Source: Nostoc sp. NIES-3756
GTDB taxonomy: Bacteria > Cyanobacteriota > Cyanobacteriia > Cyanobacteriales > Nostocaceae
Direction of reading: 5' to 3'
NCBI RefSeq assembly: GCF_001548375.1
Contig: NZ_AP017295.1
Location: forward strand, 992,001 to 1,056,000
Length of the DNA stretch: 64,000 nt
In this document: positions 36,229 to 44,405 of the stretch, piece by piece
How positions within the stretch are numbered: the first letter of the stretch is position 1
Layout: each line of letters starts with the position of its first letter
Program-made: the position numbers and the translations under genes
The notes under the pieces: model-generated
What the model was told of the DNA's origin: nothing
What the model saw: only the letters and a program-made list of their open reading frames with translations
Database searches by the model: none

Positions 36229-37434
36229 TTATCTAAGTATGTGTGTGGCAAATCCTATGATTCCACCTGCTAGGACTAACCAAGCAGAATTGATTTTGAA
36301 GCGAAATACAGCGATCGCGCTTACAATAGCCAAAAGAATTGTCAGCCAATCTACCAGTGCGGCTCGTCCTAGTGTATATATGACTCCTGCCATTAGTCCG
36401 AGTGAGGCTGCGTTGACACCATCAAGGAAGCCACTAGCCCAAGGGGATTGACGTAATTTAGTTACCCAAGGATTAACTACCCACACCAACACAAAAGCTG
36501 GTAAGAAAATTCCAATTGTACCAGCGATCGCTCCGGCATTTCCTGCCAGTAAGTAGCCAATAAATGTAGCTGTGGTAAAGACTGGCCCTGGTGTGAACTG
36601 GCCAATGGCTACCGCATCTAATAGTTGTTGTGATGTCAACCATTGGTTACGTTCGACTAAATCCCGTTGTAGGAATGCCAGCAACACATAACCGCTACCA
36701 TAGAGAACACAGCCAATTTTGAGAAAAAAGAGGAAGACGCTTACCCAGCTAACTGATGTAACTGCGGCTGTTGTTGTCCCTAATTGAGCAAGAATACCAG
36801 AAAAAGGTAATAGAAATGCTCCGCTTGTACGCCCTCGCCAATTCTTCAGTAGCATGACGGCGATACCTAGCAAAATCAGCAGCAAAATTTCATTTAATCC
36901 AGCAAAGTAGGCAGCAATCGCCACCACGCCTGCAATAATTGTCGGTGTATCTTTTGCTGCTTTTTTACCCAAATTCCACACAGCCTGAAGCACAATGGCA
37001 ATAATTACAGGCTTAATGCCATAAAGCAACCATTCCACCTGCGGCACAGTTTGATAACGGGCATAAATGGCGGCTAATGTCCAAACGATGAGCATTGCAG
37101 GGAGAATAAAGCAACTACCCGCTACTAGTAAACCACGCCATCCGCCTCGCTCGTAGCCAATATGAATGGCTAACTCTGTCGAGTTAGGGCCAGGAATTAA
37201 ATTTGTAATTCCTAGTAAATCCAACAGTTTTTCCCGGCTCATCCACTGACGACGGTTAACCACCTCATTATCCATCATGGCAATGTGGGCAGCCGGGCCA
37301 CCAAAAGCAATTATCCCTAGCCGTAAAAATACTGATGCCAGTTCCGTTAATCGTTGCCGTTGTTGGCTGCGAGTCAGAGCATCATAGGAAACCGCTTCTT
37401 GCTCTTGCTGGATGTCTTCAGCTTCCTGTGTCAC
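36229..37434 (-). CDS. chrA: Chromate transporter (CHR family, two-domain)
   Basis: A 401-residue membrane protein made of two homologous CHR halves. The first contains FGGPAAHIAMM and GITNLIPGPNSTELAIHIGY, the second GYVLLAFLQRDLVERNQWL and AIGQFTPGPVFTTATFIGYL. These paired FGGP and PGP motifs define long ChrA proteins that export chromate; some relatives handle other oxyanions such as sulfate. About ten membrane helices are visible. The start is GTG 37434. The divergent partner is the disrupted DUF442 gene, and a perfect palindrome lies in the shared promoter region. Confidence 0.93.
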   Translation of the reverse strand: MTQEAEDIQQEQEAVSYDALTRSQQRQRLTELASVFLRLGIIAFGGPAAHIAMMDNEVVNRRQWMSREKLLDLLGITNLIPGPNSTELAIHIGYERGGWRGLLVAGSCFILPAMLIVWTLAAIYARYQTVPQVEWLLYGIKPVIIAIVLQAVWNLGKKAAKDTPTIIAGVVAIAAYFAGLNEILLLILLGIAVMLLKNWRGRTSGAFLLPFSGILAQLGTTTAAVTSVSWVSVFLFFLKIGCVLYGSGYVLLAFLQRDLVERNQWLTSQQLLDAVAIGQFTPGPVFTTATFIGYLLAGNAGAIAGTIGIFLPAFVLVWVVNPWVTKLRQSPWASGFLDGVNAASLGLMAGVIYTLGRAALVDWLTILLAIVSAIAVFRFKINSAWLVLAGGIIGFATHILR

Positions 37435-37473
37435 TGTAGTTTTCCTAATTGAGCAATGTTGACAGCATTAATA

Positions 37474-37488
37474 TATCGAATTTCGATA
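37474..37488. promoter_or_regulatory. Perfect palindrome between chrA and the DUF442 gene (putative operator)
   Basis: TATCGAA-T-TTCGATA is a 15-bp perfect dyad in the 142-bp divergent promoter region, 40 bp before the chrA start and 89 bp before the DUF442 start. Its size suits a dimeric regulator. The PadR-type gene at 38035 is the nearest candidate, by proximity only. Confidence 0.5.
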
Positions 37489-37576
37489 ACGAAAGGCTAT
37501 ATATTAAAAAGTTAATTCATGATACCATGCGTTTAAGAAATAAGTACGGTAAACCTATTGAAATTTAGGTGTATAT

Positions 37577-38026
37577 ATGAGCAATATCAAGAAAGTGAGT
37601 GATGAGTTTTCCGCAGGTGGGCAACCAACCCCAGAAACTCTTAAACAGCTTGCTGATGAAGGTTACAAATCTGTAGTGAATTTGCGATGACCTACGGTCG
37701 GGCATAGCCCATCGCCTGATGAGACTGGAGTCTTAAATGATGAACAGCAACAAGCACAATCCGTAGGTCTGGAATATGTAAATGTGCCAATCAGTTCAAC
37801 TCAAGCCAACGATAACTTAACAGCAAAAGTTCTCTTTGAACTAGAGAAATTGCCGACTCCTGTATATTTTCATTGTGGTGCAGGCGGACGAGCCAGCGCT
37901 TTGGCGCTCATTGCTTTGGCAACTGGGCTTTTGCTAAACCGCGAACAGGTTTTAGCAAAAGCCCAGGAACTAGGAATTAACCCAGATCAACCCCAACTCA
38001 AGCAGTTTTTAGAAAGCCTTTCTTAA
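37577..38026 (+). pseudogene. DUF442 (Blh-type phosphatase-like) gene with in-frame stop from a 24-bp insertion
   Basis: The frame from ATG 37577 encodes the N-terminal DUF442 segment (SDEFSAGGQPTPETLKQLADEGYKSVVNLR), then hits TGA at 37688-37690. The same frame continues after eight extra codons to 38026, with the active-site-like loop HCGAGGRASAL. Removing 37689-37712 gives a 141-residue protein of normal length. DUF442 proteins (dual-specificity-phosphatase fold) accompany or are fused to persulfide dioxygenases in Blh proteins, and a persulfide-dioxygenase domain lies 750 bp away. As it stands the gene gives a 37-residue peptide unless the stop is read through or translation restarts. Confidence 0.85.
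37689..37712 (+). repeat. 24-bp insertion in a HIP1 site (small dispersed repeat type)
   Basis: The bases on either side, GCGAT (37684-37688) and CGC (37713-37715), join to GCGATCGC, the HIP1 octamer, when the 24 bp are removed. The insert begins GACCTACGG and ends GCCCAT, so its borders extend the dyad as GCGATG...CATCGC. Size and site match the very small mobile repeats described in Nostoc genomes. The first inserted bases complete the TGA stop. Confidence 0.75.
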
Positions 38027-38034
38027 ACTTAGTA

Positions 38035-38337
38035 TTACTCCGCAAATAATTCTCCAAATAATTCTCTTACCTTCTCTTTGGCATTTTCCAGAGTTGTTTT
38101 ACCTAAATCTGTAGCTCGGTAGAGTCTGCGGTTTTGCCTACCTATTTTTTCTTCTACCGAGTATAAATATCCCTTACGTTCCATGTCGTGCAGCATGGGG
38201 TATAGTGTGCCGGCGCTGAGTTTATAACCATGACGCGCTAATTCTTCAATAATTCCTAGCCCAAAAATAGGCTCCTGGACTGCATGGTGCAGAATGTGAA
38301 GCCGAATCAAGCTTGAGTAAAACTCGCGTCCATCCAT
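38035..38337 (-). CDS. PadR-family transcriptional regulator
   Basis: About 100 residues with the PadR winged-helix pattern: LIRLHILHHAVQEPIFGLGIIEEL, then KLSAGTLYPMLHDMERKGYL (recognition helix and wing) and a short dimerisation helix. The start is ATG 38337; the TTG 15 bp further upstream is less likely. It ends 8 bp from the convergent DUF442 pseudogene. Targets are unknown; local genes (chrA, DUF442) and the palindrome at 37474 are candidates. Confidence 0.9.
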   Translation of the reverse strand: MDGREFYSSLIRLHILHHAVQEPIFGLGIIEELARHGYKLSAGTLYPMLHDMERKGYLYSVEEKIGRQNRRLYRATDLGKTTLENAKEKVRELFGELFAE

Positions 38338-38378
38338 TGGGCAAGATGACAACAGTAAAAATTTTATTGTCCCTTATA

Positions 38379-38696
38379 TCAAGTCTTTCTGAAGAAACTA
38401 CAGATTAATTCACCTGGGTCTTTGGGTTTAAACGGTACGACAGTTCCGTCTTGTTGTACTCTATACTTTTGACGACAGTTGTAAACTTCCTGGGGTCTTT
38501 TCACTCCGTCAACAGTTACACTAGCTTTGTATTCCCAATAATTTTTAGCACTGCGATTAATACTCATAATACAAATACGCTGACCGTAATAATTACGGCA
38601 TACATCAGCCATAGCAGGTAATGTTACAGCGTTTGAGATGATTAATAGCAGGACTAATGCAATAAATTTGTATAGCTTTTGAATATAAGTAAGCAT
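38379..38696 (-). CDS. Small secreted protein of unknown function
   Basis: A 105-residue protein with a clear signal peptide (KLYKFIALVLLLIISNAVTLPAMA, cleavage expected after AMA near residue 30). The mature part of about 75 residues has four cysteines (in VCRNYYG, RICIMS, YNCRQK and ELICSF) that could form two disulfides. I do not recognise a family. It lies just upstream of padR in the same direction, 42 bp away. Confidence 0.7.
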   Translation of the reverse strand: MLTYIQKLYKFIALVLLLIISNAVTLPAMADVCRNYYGQRICIMSINRSAKNYWEYKASVTVDGVKRPQEVYNCRQKYRVQQDGTVVPFKPKDPGELICSFFRKT

Positions 38697-38775
38697 TAGA
38701 AGCCGTGAACTGAAGGAGAACTTAATTGATAATTCCTAATATTGAATTATCAATTATTTCTGCTCCTTAGCTGAT

Positions 38776-40926
38776 TCAAATTTGATAATCCAACGCTAAT
38801 AGAACTCTGCCACATTGCTGATTTGCTGGTACAGCTTCTAACATTTTCTTGGGTTTGGGTAAGTCCAGGTTATTCATCAACTCAATAAATTGGCTGCGGC
38901 TGCGTCCAGCAAAGCGGGGATTCCAGCGCTTCTCTTCACCAATGGTGGAGACTGTCCGCCCTTGGTAGTCGTGGCCAGGATAGACTAGGGTTTCTTCTGG
39001 GAGGGTAAATAGTTTTTGCGTAACGGCATCGTACAATGCGCCGGGGTTGCCGTTTTGGAAGTCGGTACGACCACAGCCGCGAATGAATAGGGCATCTCCG
39101 GTTAACAAATGCGTACCGTTAACTAAGTATGCCATGTGGCTATCAGTATGACCTGGAGTGGCGATCGCTTGAATTTGTACACTATCTAATTGCAATGTTT
39201 GACCATCTCCAATATAAAAATCGGCATAGGTAGCGGCGGCGTTCTCTGGTACAGTACCCAAGCATCCTGTGAGCGATCGCAATCTATCGGTTCCGGTAAT
39301 ATGGTCGGCGTGAATGTGAGTTTCTAGGCAATATTTTAGGGTTAAGCCCAATTCTTGCAATACCTGTAAATCACGCTCTACCTGTTCCCATACAGGGTCT
39401 ACTAAAATAGCTGCTCCTGTTTGTGAGTCAGCGATTAAGTAGGTGTAAGTACTCGATTCTTTGTCAAATAGTTGGCGAAATAGCATAGTTGGTTGCTGCA
39501 ACGCGAACGATGGGCTGGAAATAAAGTAATCTCTGTTTACAGCAGCATAGGTTGTCGGAGTAACAGATTTCAGTAACTCTTGCGCCAAAGAAGCTGCTTG
39601 CACCCGAATTTCTGGAACGGCGGTTGTCTCCCACAAGTTGCCCTTGCGTGGTGTTCCCAAGGTATAAAGCATTGTCGATACATTACCGTTGGCATCAATT
39701 AGCGCACCGTTAGTAGCGGTGTCAATGCCCATAGATAAAGCATGGATACGAATTAATCGTTGTTCTTGTAAGCTAGCAATTAAGGGATGTTGAAATCTGC
39801 GATAGTCACAGTTTGCCCCTGTACAGTTAATAATTCTCTTGACTTGTAAAACTATGTCTTTTTGAGTTTCTCGTTCCCGAATTACCACATCTATTCCATT
39901 TTCAGACTCTGTACAGGTTTGAATCCTGCCGCCGTAATGCTTCAACTGCCCAGAAGCCATCAAACCATCCAAAATATCAGCGATATCCTCAGCAATACGA
40001 TGGCGGTGAACTTCCCAGTAAGCTTTGACATGGCGTGAGAAACGCTTCTGTTCTTTGACTGGCATTGCTTGCCAAAGTTGTTGAGTAACTGGGCGAATGG
40101 CATCAATAACGGCACGCCAGTCTTCGGCTCTAGTCAATTCTTGACGTACCAAGCGCAGTAGTTCCAATGCAGTTTTAGGCGCATTTTCTACATTGATAAA
40201 TGCTGTATAGGAGTTAACTTGTTTGTGACACTGAGGCATTAAGCCATGACGAGAGACAGCGTGAATTTTCCCGGTAAAGCTTTGTTGATGCAAGGCAACA
40301 ACCGCATCGACCATTGTTAACCCAGTACCTACCAACAAAATGCTATCGTCCGGTTGTAAATCTGCAATCGCATCATGTGACCAAGCATCCTTTACATTGT
40401 CTAGGGTGGCAATTGGCGCAGGTAAGGACGCTGGGAAATTTCCTAATGCTAATACAGCCTTTTGCGCATACAAGCATCTACCACTGCTTAGGTATAATTT
40501 AGTGCTGCGGCTAGTTGTTTCGATGGCGATCGCTTCATCTAAAATTCTTTCCAGTCGCACGTCAGCCGGGGCGTTGGCTTCTGCTTCACGTAAAATTGCC
40601 TGTATATAATCGCCATAAACTTTACGTGGTGCAAAGGTAGCGGCGGTCATGTGTTGATATCCGTTGCTGTGCAGCCAATGCAAAAAGTGATCTGGTTCAT
40701 CAGGAAATGCACTCATTTTCCCAGCTGGCACATTCAGCAAGTGACCATCAAATTTTGTACCATAAGCAACTCCTCTCCCTATTTCCGCACTACGTTCAAT
40801 CAACTTGATAGATATGGATGTTGTCGCATTTCGCAGAAGATTGGCGGCTACCAGAGAACCACTAAAACCACCGCCAATGATTGCAATTGATGCAGGTGAA
40901 ACACTGAGTTTGAGGATGTTGTTCAT
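38776..40926 (-). CDS. Fusion of FAD/NAD(P)-binding oxidoreductase and ETHE1-like persulfide dioxygenase
   Basis: A 716-residue two-domain protein. Residues 1-460 are a flavoprotein of the FAD_NAD_binding_9 type: the dinucleotide motif GGGFSG (18-23), NVPAGKMSAFPDEPDHFLHWL, a second Rossmann loop LVGTGLTMVD (198-207) and NCTGAN (367-372). Residues about 468-716 are a metallo-beta-lactamase-fold domain with THIHADH (536-542), GHTDSH (592-597), D611 in GDALFIRGCGRTDFQ and H652 in PGHDYQG. The GDALFIRGCGRTDF signature is that of ETHE1-type persulfide dioxygenases, which oxidise glutathione persulfide to sulfite. The fusion suggests that the flavoprotein half makes or reduces a persulfide. That coupling is inference. 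The frame is intact, with no sign of an artificial junction. Confidence 0.88.
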   Translation of the reverse strand: MNNILKLSVSPASIAIIGGGFSGSLVAANLLRNATTSISIKLIERSAEIGRGVAYGTKFDGHLLNVPAGKMSAFPDEPDHFLHWLHSNGYQHMTAATFAPRKVYGDYIQAILREAEANAPADVRLERILDEAIAIETTSRSTKLYLSSGRCLYAQKAVLALGNFPASLPAPIATLDNVKDAWSHDAIADLQPDDSILLVGTGLTMVDAVVALHQQSFTGKIHAVSRHGLMPQCHKQVNSYTAFINVENAPKTALELLRLVRQELTRAEDWRAVIDAIRPVTQQLWQAMPVKEQKRFSRHVKAYWEVHRHRIAEDIADILDGLMASGQLKHYGGRIQTCTESENGIDVVIRERETQKDIVLQVKRIINCTGANCDYRRFQHPLIASLQEQRLIRIHALSMGIDTATNGALIDANGNVSTMLYTLGTPRKGNLWETTAVPEIRVQAASLAQELLKSVTPTTYAAVNRDYFISSPSFALQQPTMLFRQLFDKESSTYTYLIADSQTGAAILVDPVWEQVERDLQVLQELGLTLKYCLETHIHADHITGTDRLRSLTGCLGTVPENAAATYADFYIGDGQTLQLDSVQIQAIATPGHTDSHMAYLVNGTHLLTGDALFIRGCGRTDFQNGNPGALYDAVTQKLFTLPEETLVYPGHDYQGRTVSTIGEEKRWNPRFAGRSRSQFIELMNNLDLPKPKKMLEAVPANQQCGRVLLALDYQI

Positions 40927-41312
40927 AGTTTGAGTGAGTCATGCTTGCTGCTGCTTACTCACAACTTTACGCTGACCAACTCCAGATTTATGCTATTGCA
41001 ACTTTGTACCTCAAACAAAAACCCCATAACCACAAGAAAAAGGGGAATTTTACTTGCCTATTCAATTTCTACAATTATCAATGCAGGGATCGTTTAGAGG
41101 TAAAAAGCTGGAATCTTGATTGGATAGTTATTTCTAGCTTCTCAGATGTTTTACCGATTTCCTTTTGATCACATCCCGATAAAATTACCGGGATTTTCAC
41201 CGAACTGCATAATTAACCATGTTTCATGACAAAATAATCTGGAGCAAATATCAAGTTTTCCTGACATTTGGCAATTCAAGGAGTTTCAGTATTGTTTTAT
41301 GCCTACAATCTG
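40927..41312. other. Spacer between the fusion gene and the multi-GAF gene
   Basis: These 386 bases contain no convincing gene. One hairpin is visible (ATCCCG at 41173-41178 with CGGGAT at 41189-41194), followed on the plus strand by TTT. It could end the multi-GAF transcript from the other side. Nothing else was recognised. Confidence 0.4.
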
Positions 41313-44201
41313 CTACACATCAGCCAATGGCAGCACTAAGCGGCTAGCTACACGATGATCGGGTAATTGGTAAATATCTAATTCTCCGCCTAATTGTTGC
41401 ATTAGGTGTTGGCAAATCAGCAAATTCAAAATGGGTGATTTTTCTAAACGAGAAAAAGCCAGGACATCTTGATACGTCTTTTTTTGTAACTCGGTTAGTA
41501 AGGAGGTGTCAATTGTGCCACTATCAGTAATCGACACTTCTAAGAATCGCTCATCTAAACGACGACACCAAATATCTACTCTGTTGTTGTTGAGAGAACG
41601 GTGACAGGCGGCAAGTAATAATTCGTTGAGAATCAATTCAAATTTTACAATATCGCCAGCGATCGCCATGAGTGATGGATTAGTTGGAGATATAAAACCT
41701 TTAATTAATGCAGCACCGTTGGCTGGTTCCTTATCTGTCAGGGGTTGTGCCAAACCGTGGACACCAACCCACAGCTTTTGTTGTTTTACTAAATAGTCTA
41801 TACGCTCAAGCGATCGCTTGAGCAAGGTAGCTATGGGCATAGTTTCCCAGGCTATATGCAGTTGCCATTGTTCCTGCTTAACAATTGCTGTCATTGAGGT
41901 TGCAGTATGGTCTAATTGTCGCAGCAATAATTGATAGCGCGTCTGTGTTAAGTCATTGCTGGGAATGCCCAAATCATGAATTTGTCCCAATAAACTGGTA
42001 GTTGTACGCTGAATTTCTTCTAAACGGCGATGTTTATACCAATTGAGTTGGCGTAATTTTTGAGTCGTAGACTCAAGACGTTGATTAATTTGTTGTTGAC
42101 GACGCAACCAAGCTAGTTGATTAATCAGCATTTCCCCAGCATGGAGACTGTGTTGCGCCCAGTGACGTTCTCGATGGTCTGCTAACAATACTACCCCTGT
42201 CGATTGGTGATCAACACCAGTCCGTAAAGCTATAAGCAAGACTTGCCCAATACCCGAACCATGTAACCATCTGCGTGTTTCTGCTGGTATTTGATCTATG
42301 CTCACACATAAGTAACCTTTTTCAGATAACGCCCATTGAATTAAGGCTTCATACTGAATCAGAAGTTTAGCAGTTACCAAAACGTCAAATTTACTATCAG
42401 CAATTACTCCAGGAATAATTTCTGCTGTAGAATCTCCATCCGACCAAGATAATAAAAATGCTAATGGACAATTAAGTACAGATGCAATTTGTTCTAGTGC
42501 TTTAGATTCCAGATGATGTTTTTTGGGTTCACTATTTTCGCTTTCAGTGCTTTTGACAATGTTTAAAGATTGTTCAATACTTTGGAGGACTTGTTGCTGC
42601 TGTTCGTTATTTGTTTGTAAACGCCATTGTCTGACAACTACACCAATTTGTTGACTGACAACCCACATTAGTTCTTTTTCTTGATTTGTCCAACTACGAG
42701 GGCTGGCATGGGTAACAATTAATAATGTTTCTGCTTTATGACCTTGAGCGCAATTGCAAATCAATAGCGATCGCACACAATTTTCTAATAAAAGAGAACG
42801 CCAAGTAAAAAAGCGTAAATCTTCTTCTATATTCTCAACTGCTACCGTACCTTTGACAGATTTCAACATCTGTCTATCAGTCTCAGTTAACAGACTAAAA
42901 CCAGAGTTGAAAGGACGACGGTTATGGGGCTGAGTTTGGTAAATAACTTGATAATTATTGAGGTCGTGGTCGTAATGTAATAGTAAAAAGCGAGAAGCAT
43001 TTAATCTATTTGTTACCCTAGCAGCACAAGTACGTAAAGTTTCTTTCAAGTCTTGGTGAGTGTAAATACTTTGGGCAACTTCACTAGTTAACTGAGAATC
43101 TTCTTGAATTTGTTTAACAGTATATTCTATGTTGTCATTGGGAGCTACTAAGGAAATAAATCCTGCCGCACCTTGGACAAAATTTTTCTCCGCATCCGTC
43201 CATATACGCGGTTCATAACCTTCCACAGCCAGGAAACCCAATAAGTCTTTCTGCCAAATAATGGGTGCAGCTAGGAGCGATCGCACTCGCAGACGTTCTA
43301 ACAACTTAGCAGTAAACTGACCTTTGAGGGAACTACGCGCATCACCAATCCAAACTATCTCATTTACCGACAAAGCATAATACAAGTCATTTAATTCTTG
43401 TACCGTCATACCTGCGGCTGGCTGTTCACGGTTATTATCTCGTCCCAAATGAACTAATTGATTACCCATCCGACACCAAAAGTAGCGCCCTTGTCTCTCA
43501 AACCAGTAAATATTGGTACGATTAGGAAGGACAAAATTATGGGTAGCTTCTACTACTGCTTTTAGCCTTTCTTCTAAACTAGTTAAATTACGGACATTTT
43601 CTAATAATTTTAATAACGGTTCATCAGGACGCTTGATTTGCTTTTGCTGCAAATCTATTTCCTTTTGATAAAGTATTGCTGCCAATTCACCCAAGACTAT
43701 CATTAAACGTGCCTTGGCATCTTCTGGTAGTAAATAACCCCAACGTTCCGAACCGAGTACAATCAAGCCCATACATCGGTCTTTGTAACGCATGGGCAAA
43801 ATTATTGTCCCTTGAATATTAAATTTTGTGCCAAATTCTCGCCATTCCCCAGCCCGTTTTTCGTTACGGATGTCTGCAACTCCTAAAGGAGACTGTTGAA
43901 TAACTACTTGCTCTAATAAATCGCCCGGTTGCAAAACCAGTCGCTTTCGTAAAAAACTGAGATCACGACTAGGTGCAATACCTCCCCGCCCCAACAAAGC
44001 GTGCTTGAGGCGATCATAACTAGCAATCCAAACAAGGTTGTAGTTAAATTCCTGTTTAATATAAGCAATAGCGGTGTCAATCAGAACATCAACATCATCT
44101 TCTTCCCTCAGGCTTTGCAAAACACGCCCCAAGGCAAGAATCGGTTGTTCGGCGGCGGCTATCGGTTTGTGTGACTGCCCCATCTGATTTTTAATGAACA
44201 T
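41313..44201 (-). CDS. Multi-GAF sensor protein with degenerate histidine-kinase-like C-terminus
   Basis: About 962 residues, all soluble. Several GAF-type sensor domains can be made out: about 20-185 (LREEDDVDVLIDTAIAYIKQEF), 220-375, 385-555 and 580-735. A coiled helical region (740-830) resembles a dimerisation segment but has no clear H-box histidine followed by E/D. The C-terminal 130 residues look like an HATPase fold (FELILNELLLAACHRSLNN, ITDSGTIDTSLL, LNLLICQHLMQQLGGEL), yet the N-box asparagine and the DxGxG loop are altered. It may be a kinase-dead signalling or scaffold protein. The start is ATG 44201; a GTG at 44237 is possible. Confidence 0.72.
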   Translation of the reverse strand: MFIKNQMGQSHKPIAAAEQPILALGRVLQSLREEDDVDVLIDTAIAYIKQEFNYNLVWIASYDRLKHALLGRGGIAPSRDLSFLRKRLVLQPGDLLEQVVIQQSPLGVADIRNEKRAGEWREFGTKFNIQGTIILPMRYKDRCMGLIVLGSERWGYLLPEDAKARLMIVLGELAAILYQKEIDLQQKQIKRPDEPLLKLLENVRNLTSLEERLKAVVEATHNFVLPNRTNIYWFERQGRYFWCRMGNQLVHLGRDNNREQPAAGMTVQELNDLYYALSVNEIVWIGDARSSLKGQFTAKLLERLRVRSLLAAPIIWQKDLLGFLAVEGYEPRIWTDAEKNFVQGAAGFISLVAPNDNIEYTVKQIQEDSQLTSEVAQSIYTHQDLKETLRTCAARVTNRLNASRFLLLHYDHDLNNYQVIYQTQPHNRRPFNSGFSLLTETDRQMLKSVKGTVAVENIEEDLRFFTWRSLLLENCVRSLLICNCAQGHKAETLLIVTHASPRSWTNQEKELMWVVSQQIGVVVRQWRLQTNNEQQQQVLQSIEQSLNIVKSTESENSEPKKHHLESKALEQIASVLNCPLAFLLSWSDGDSTAEIIPGVIADSKFDVLVTAKLLIQYEALIQWALSEKGYLCVSIDQIPAETRRWLHGSGIGQVLLIALRTGVDHQSTGVVLLADHRERHWAQHSLHAGEMLINQLAWLRRQQQINQRLESTTQKLRQLNWYKHRRLEEIQRTTTSLLGQIHDLGIPSNDLTQTRYQLLLRQLDHTATSMTAIVKQEQWQLHIAWETMPIATLLKRSLERIDYLVKQQKLWVGVHGLAQPLTDKEPANGAALIKGFISPTNPSLMAIAGDIVKFELILNELLLAACHRSLNNNRVDIWCRRLDERFLEVSITDSGTIDTSLLTELQKKTYQDVLAFSRLEKSPILNLLICQHLMQQLGGELDIYQLPDHRVASRLVLPLADV

Positions 44202-44342
44202 AACTTGTAATATATAAGATGCCCAATTTACCCTCACTTCTATCTTTTCGAGTGTTTATTGATAGTTCGGGAAGAAAGGGAGTGGGGAGATGAGGGAGAT
44301 GAGGGAGTGGGGGGAGACAGAGGAGAAGAATTAATAACTATG

Positions 44343-44405
44343 GACTTTTGACTATGGACTATGGACTAATGACTAATGACTAATGACTAATGACTATGGA
44401 CTTAT
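44343..44405 (+). repeat. Heptanucleotide tandem array (9 units of GACTNNN) running into pyrD
   Basis: Nine consecutive 7-bp units start with GACT: GACTTTT, GACTATG x2, GACTAAT x4, GACTATG, GACTTAT. The last units include the pyrD start codon and its first codons. Just upstream (about 44278-44320) is a second degenerate tract of GGGAGATGA-like units. This is the STRR repeat class of heterocystous cyanobacteria. Confidence 0.9.

Noticed and set aside
40941..41168. A 75-codon plus-strand frame ending just before a hairpin with a T run
   Set aside because: The gene-then-terminator layout is tempting, but composition is not protein-like, there is no ribosome-binding site and no family was recognised.
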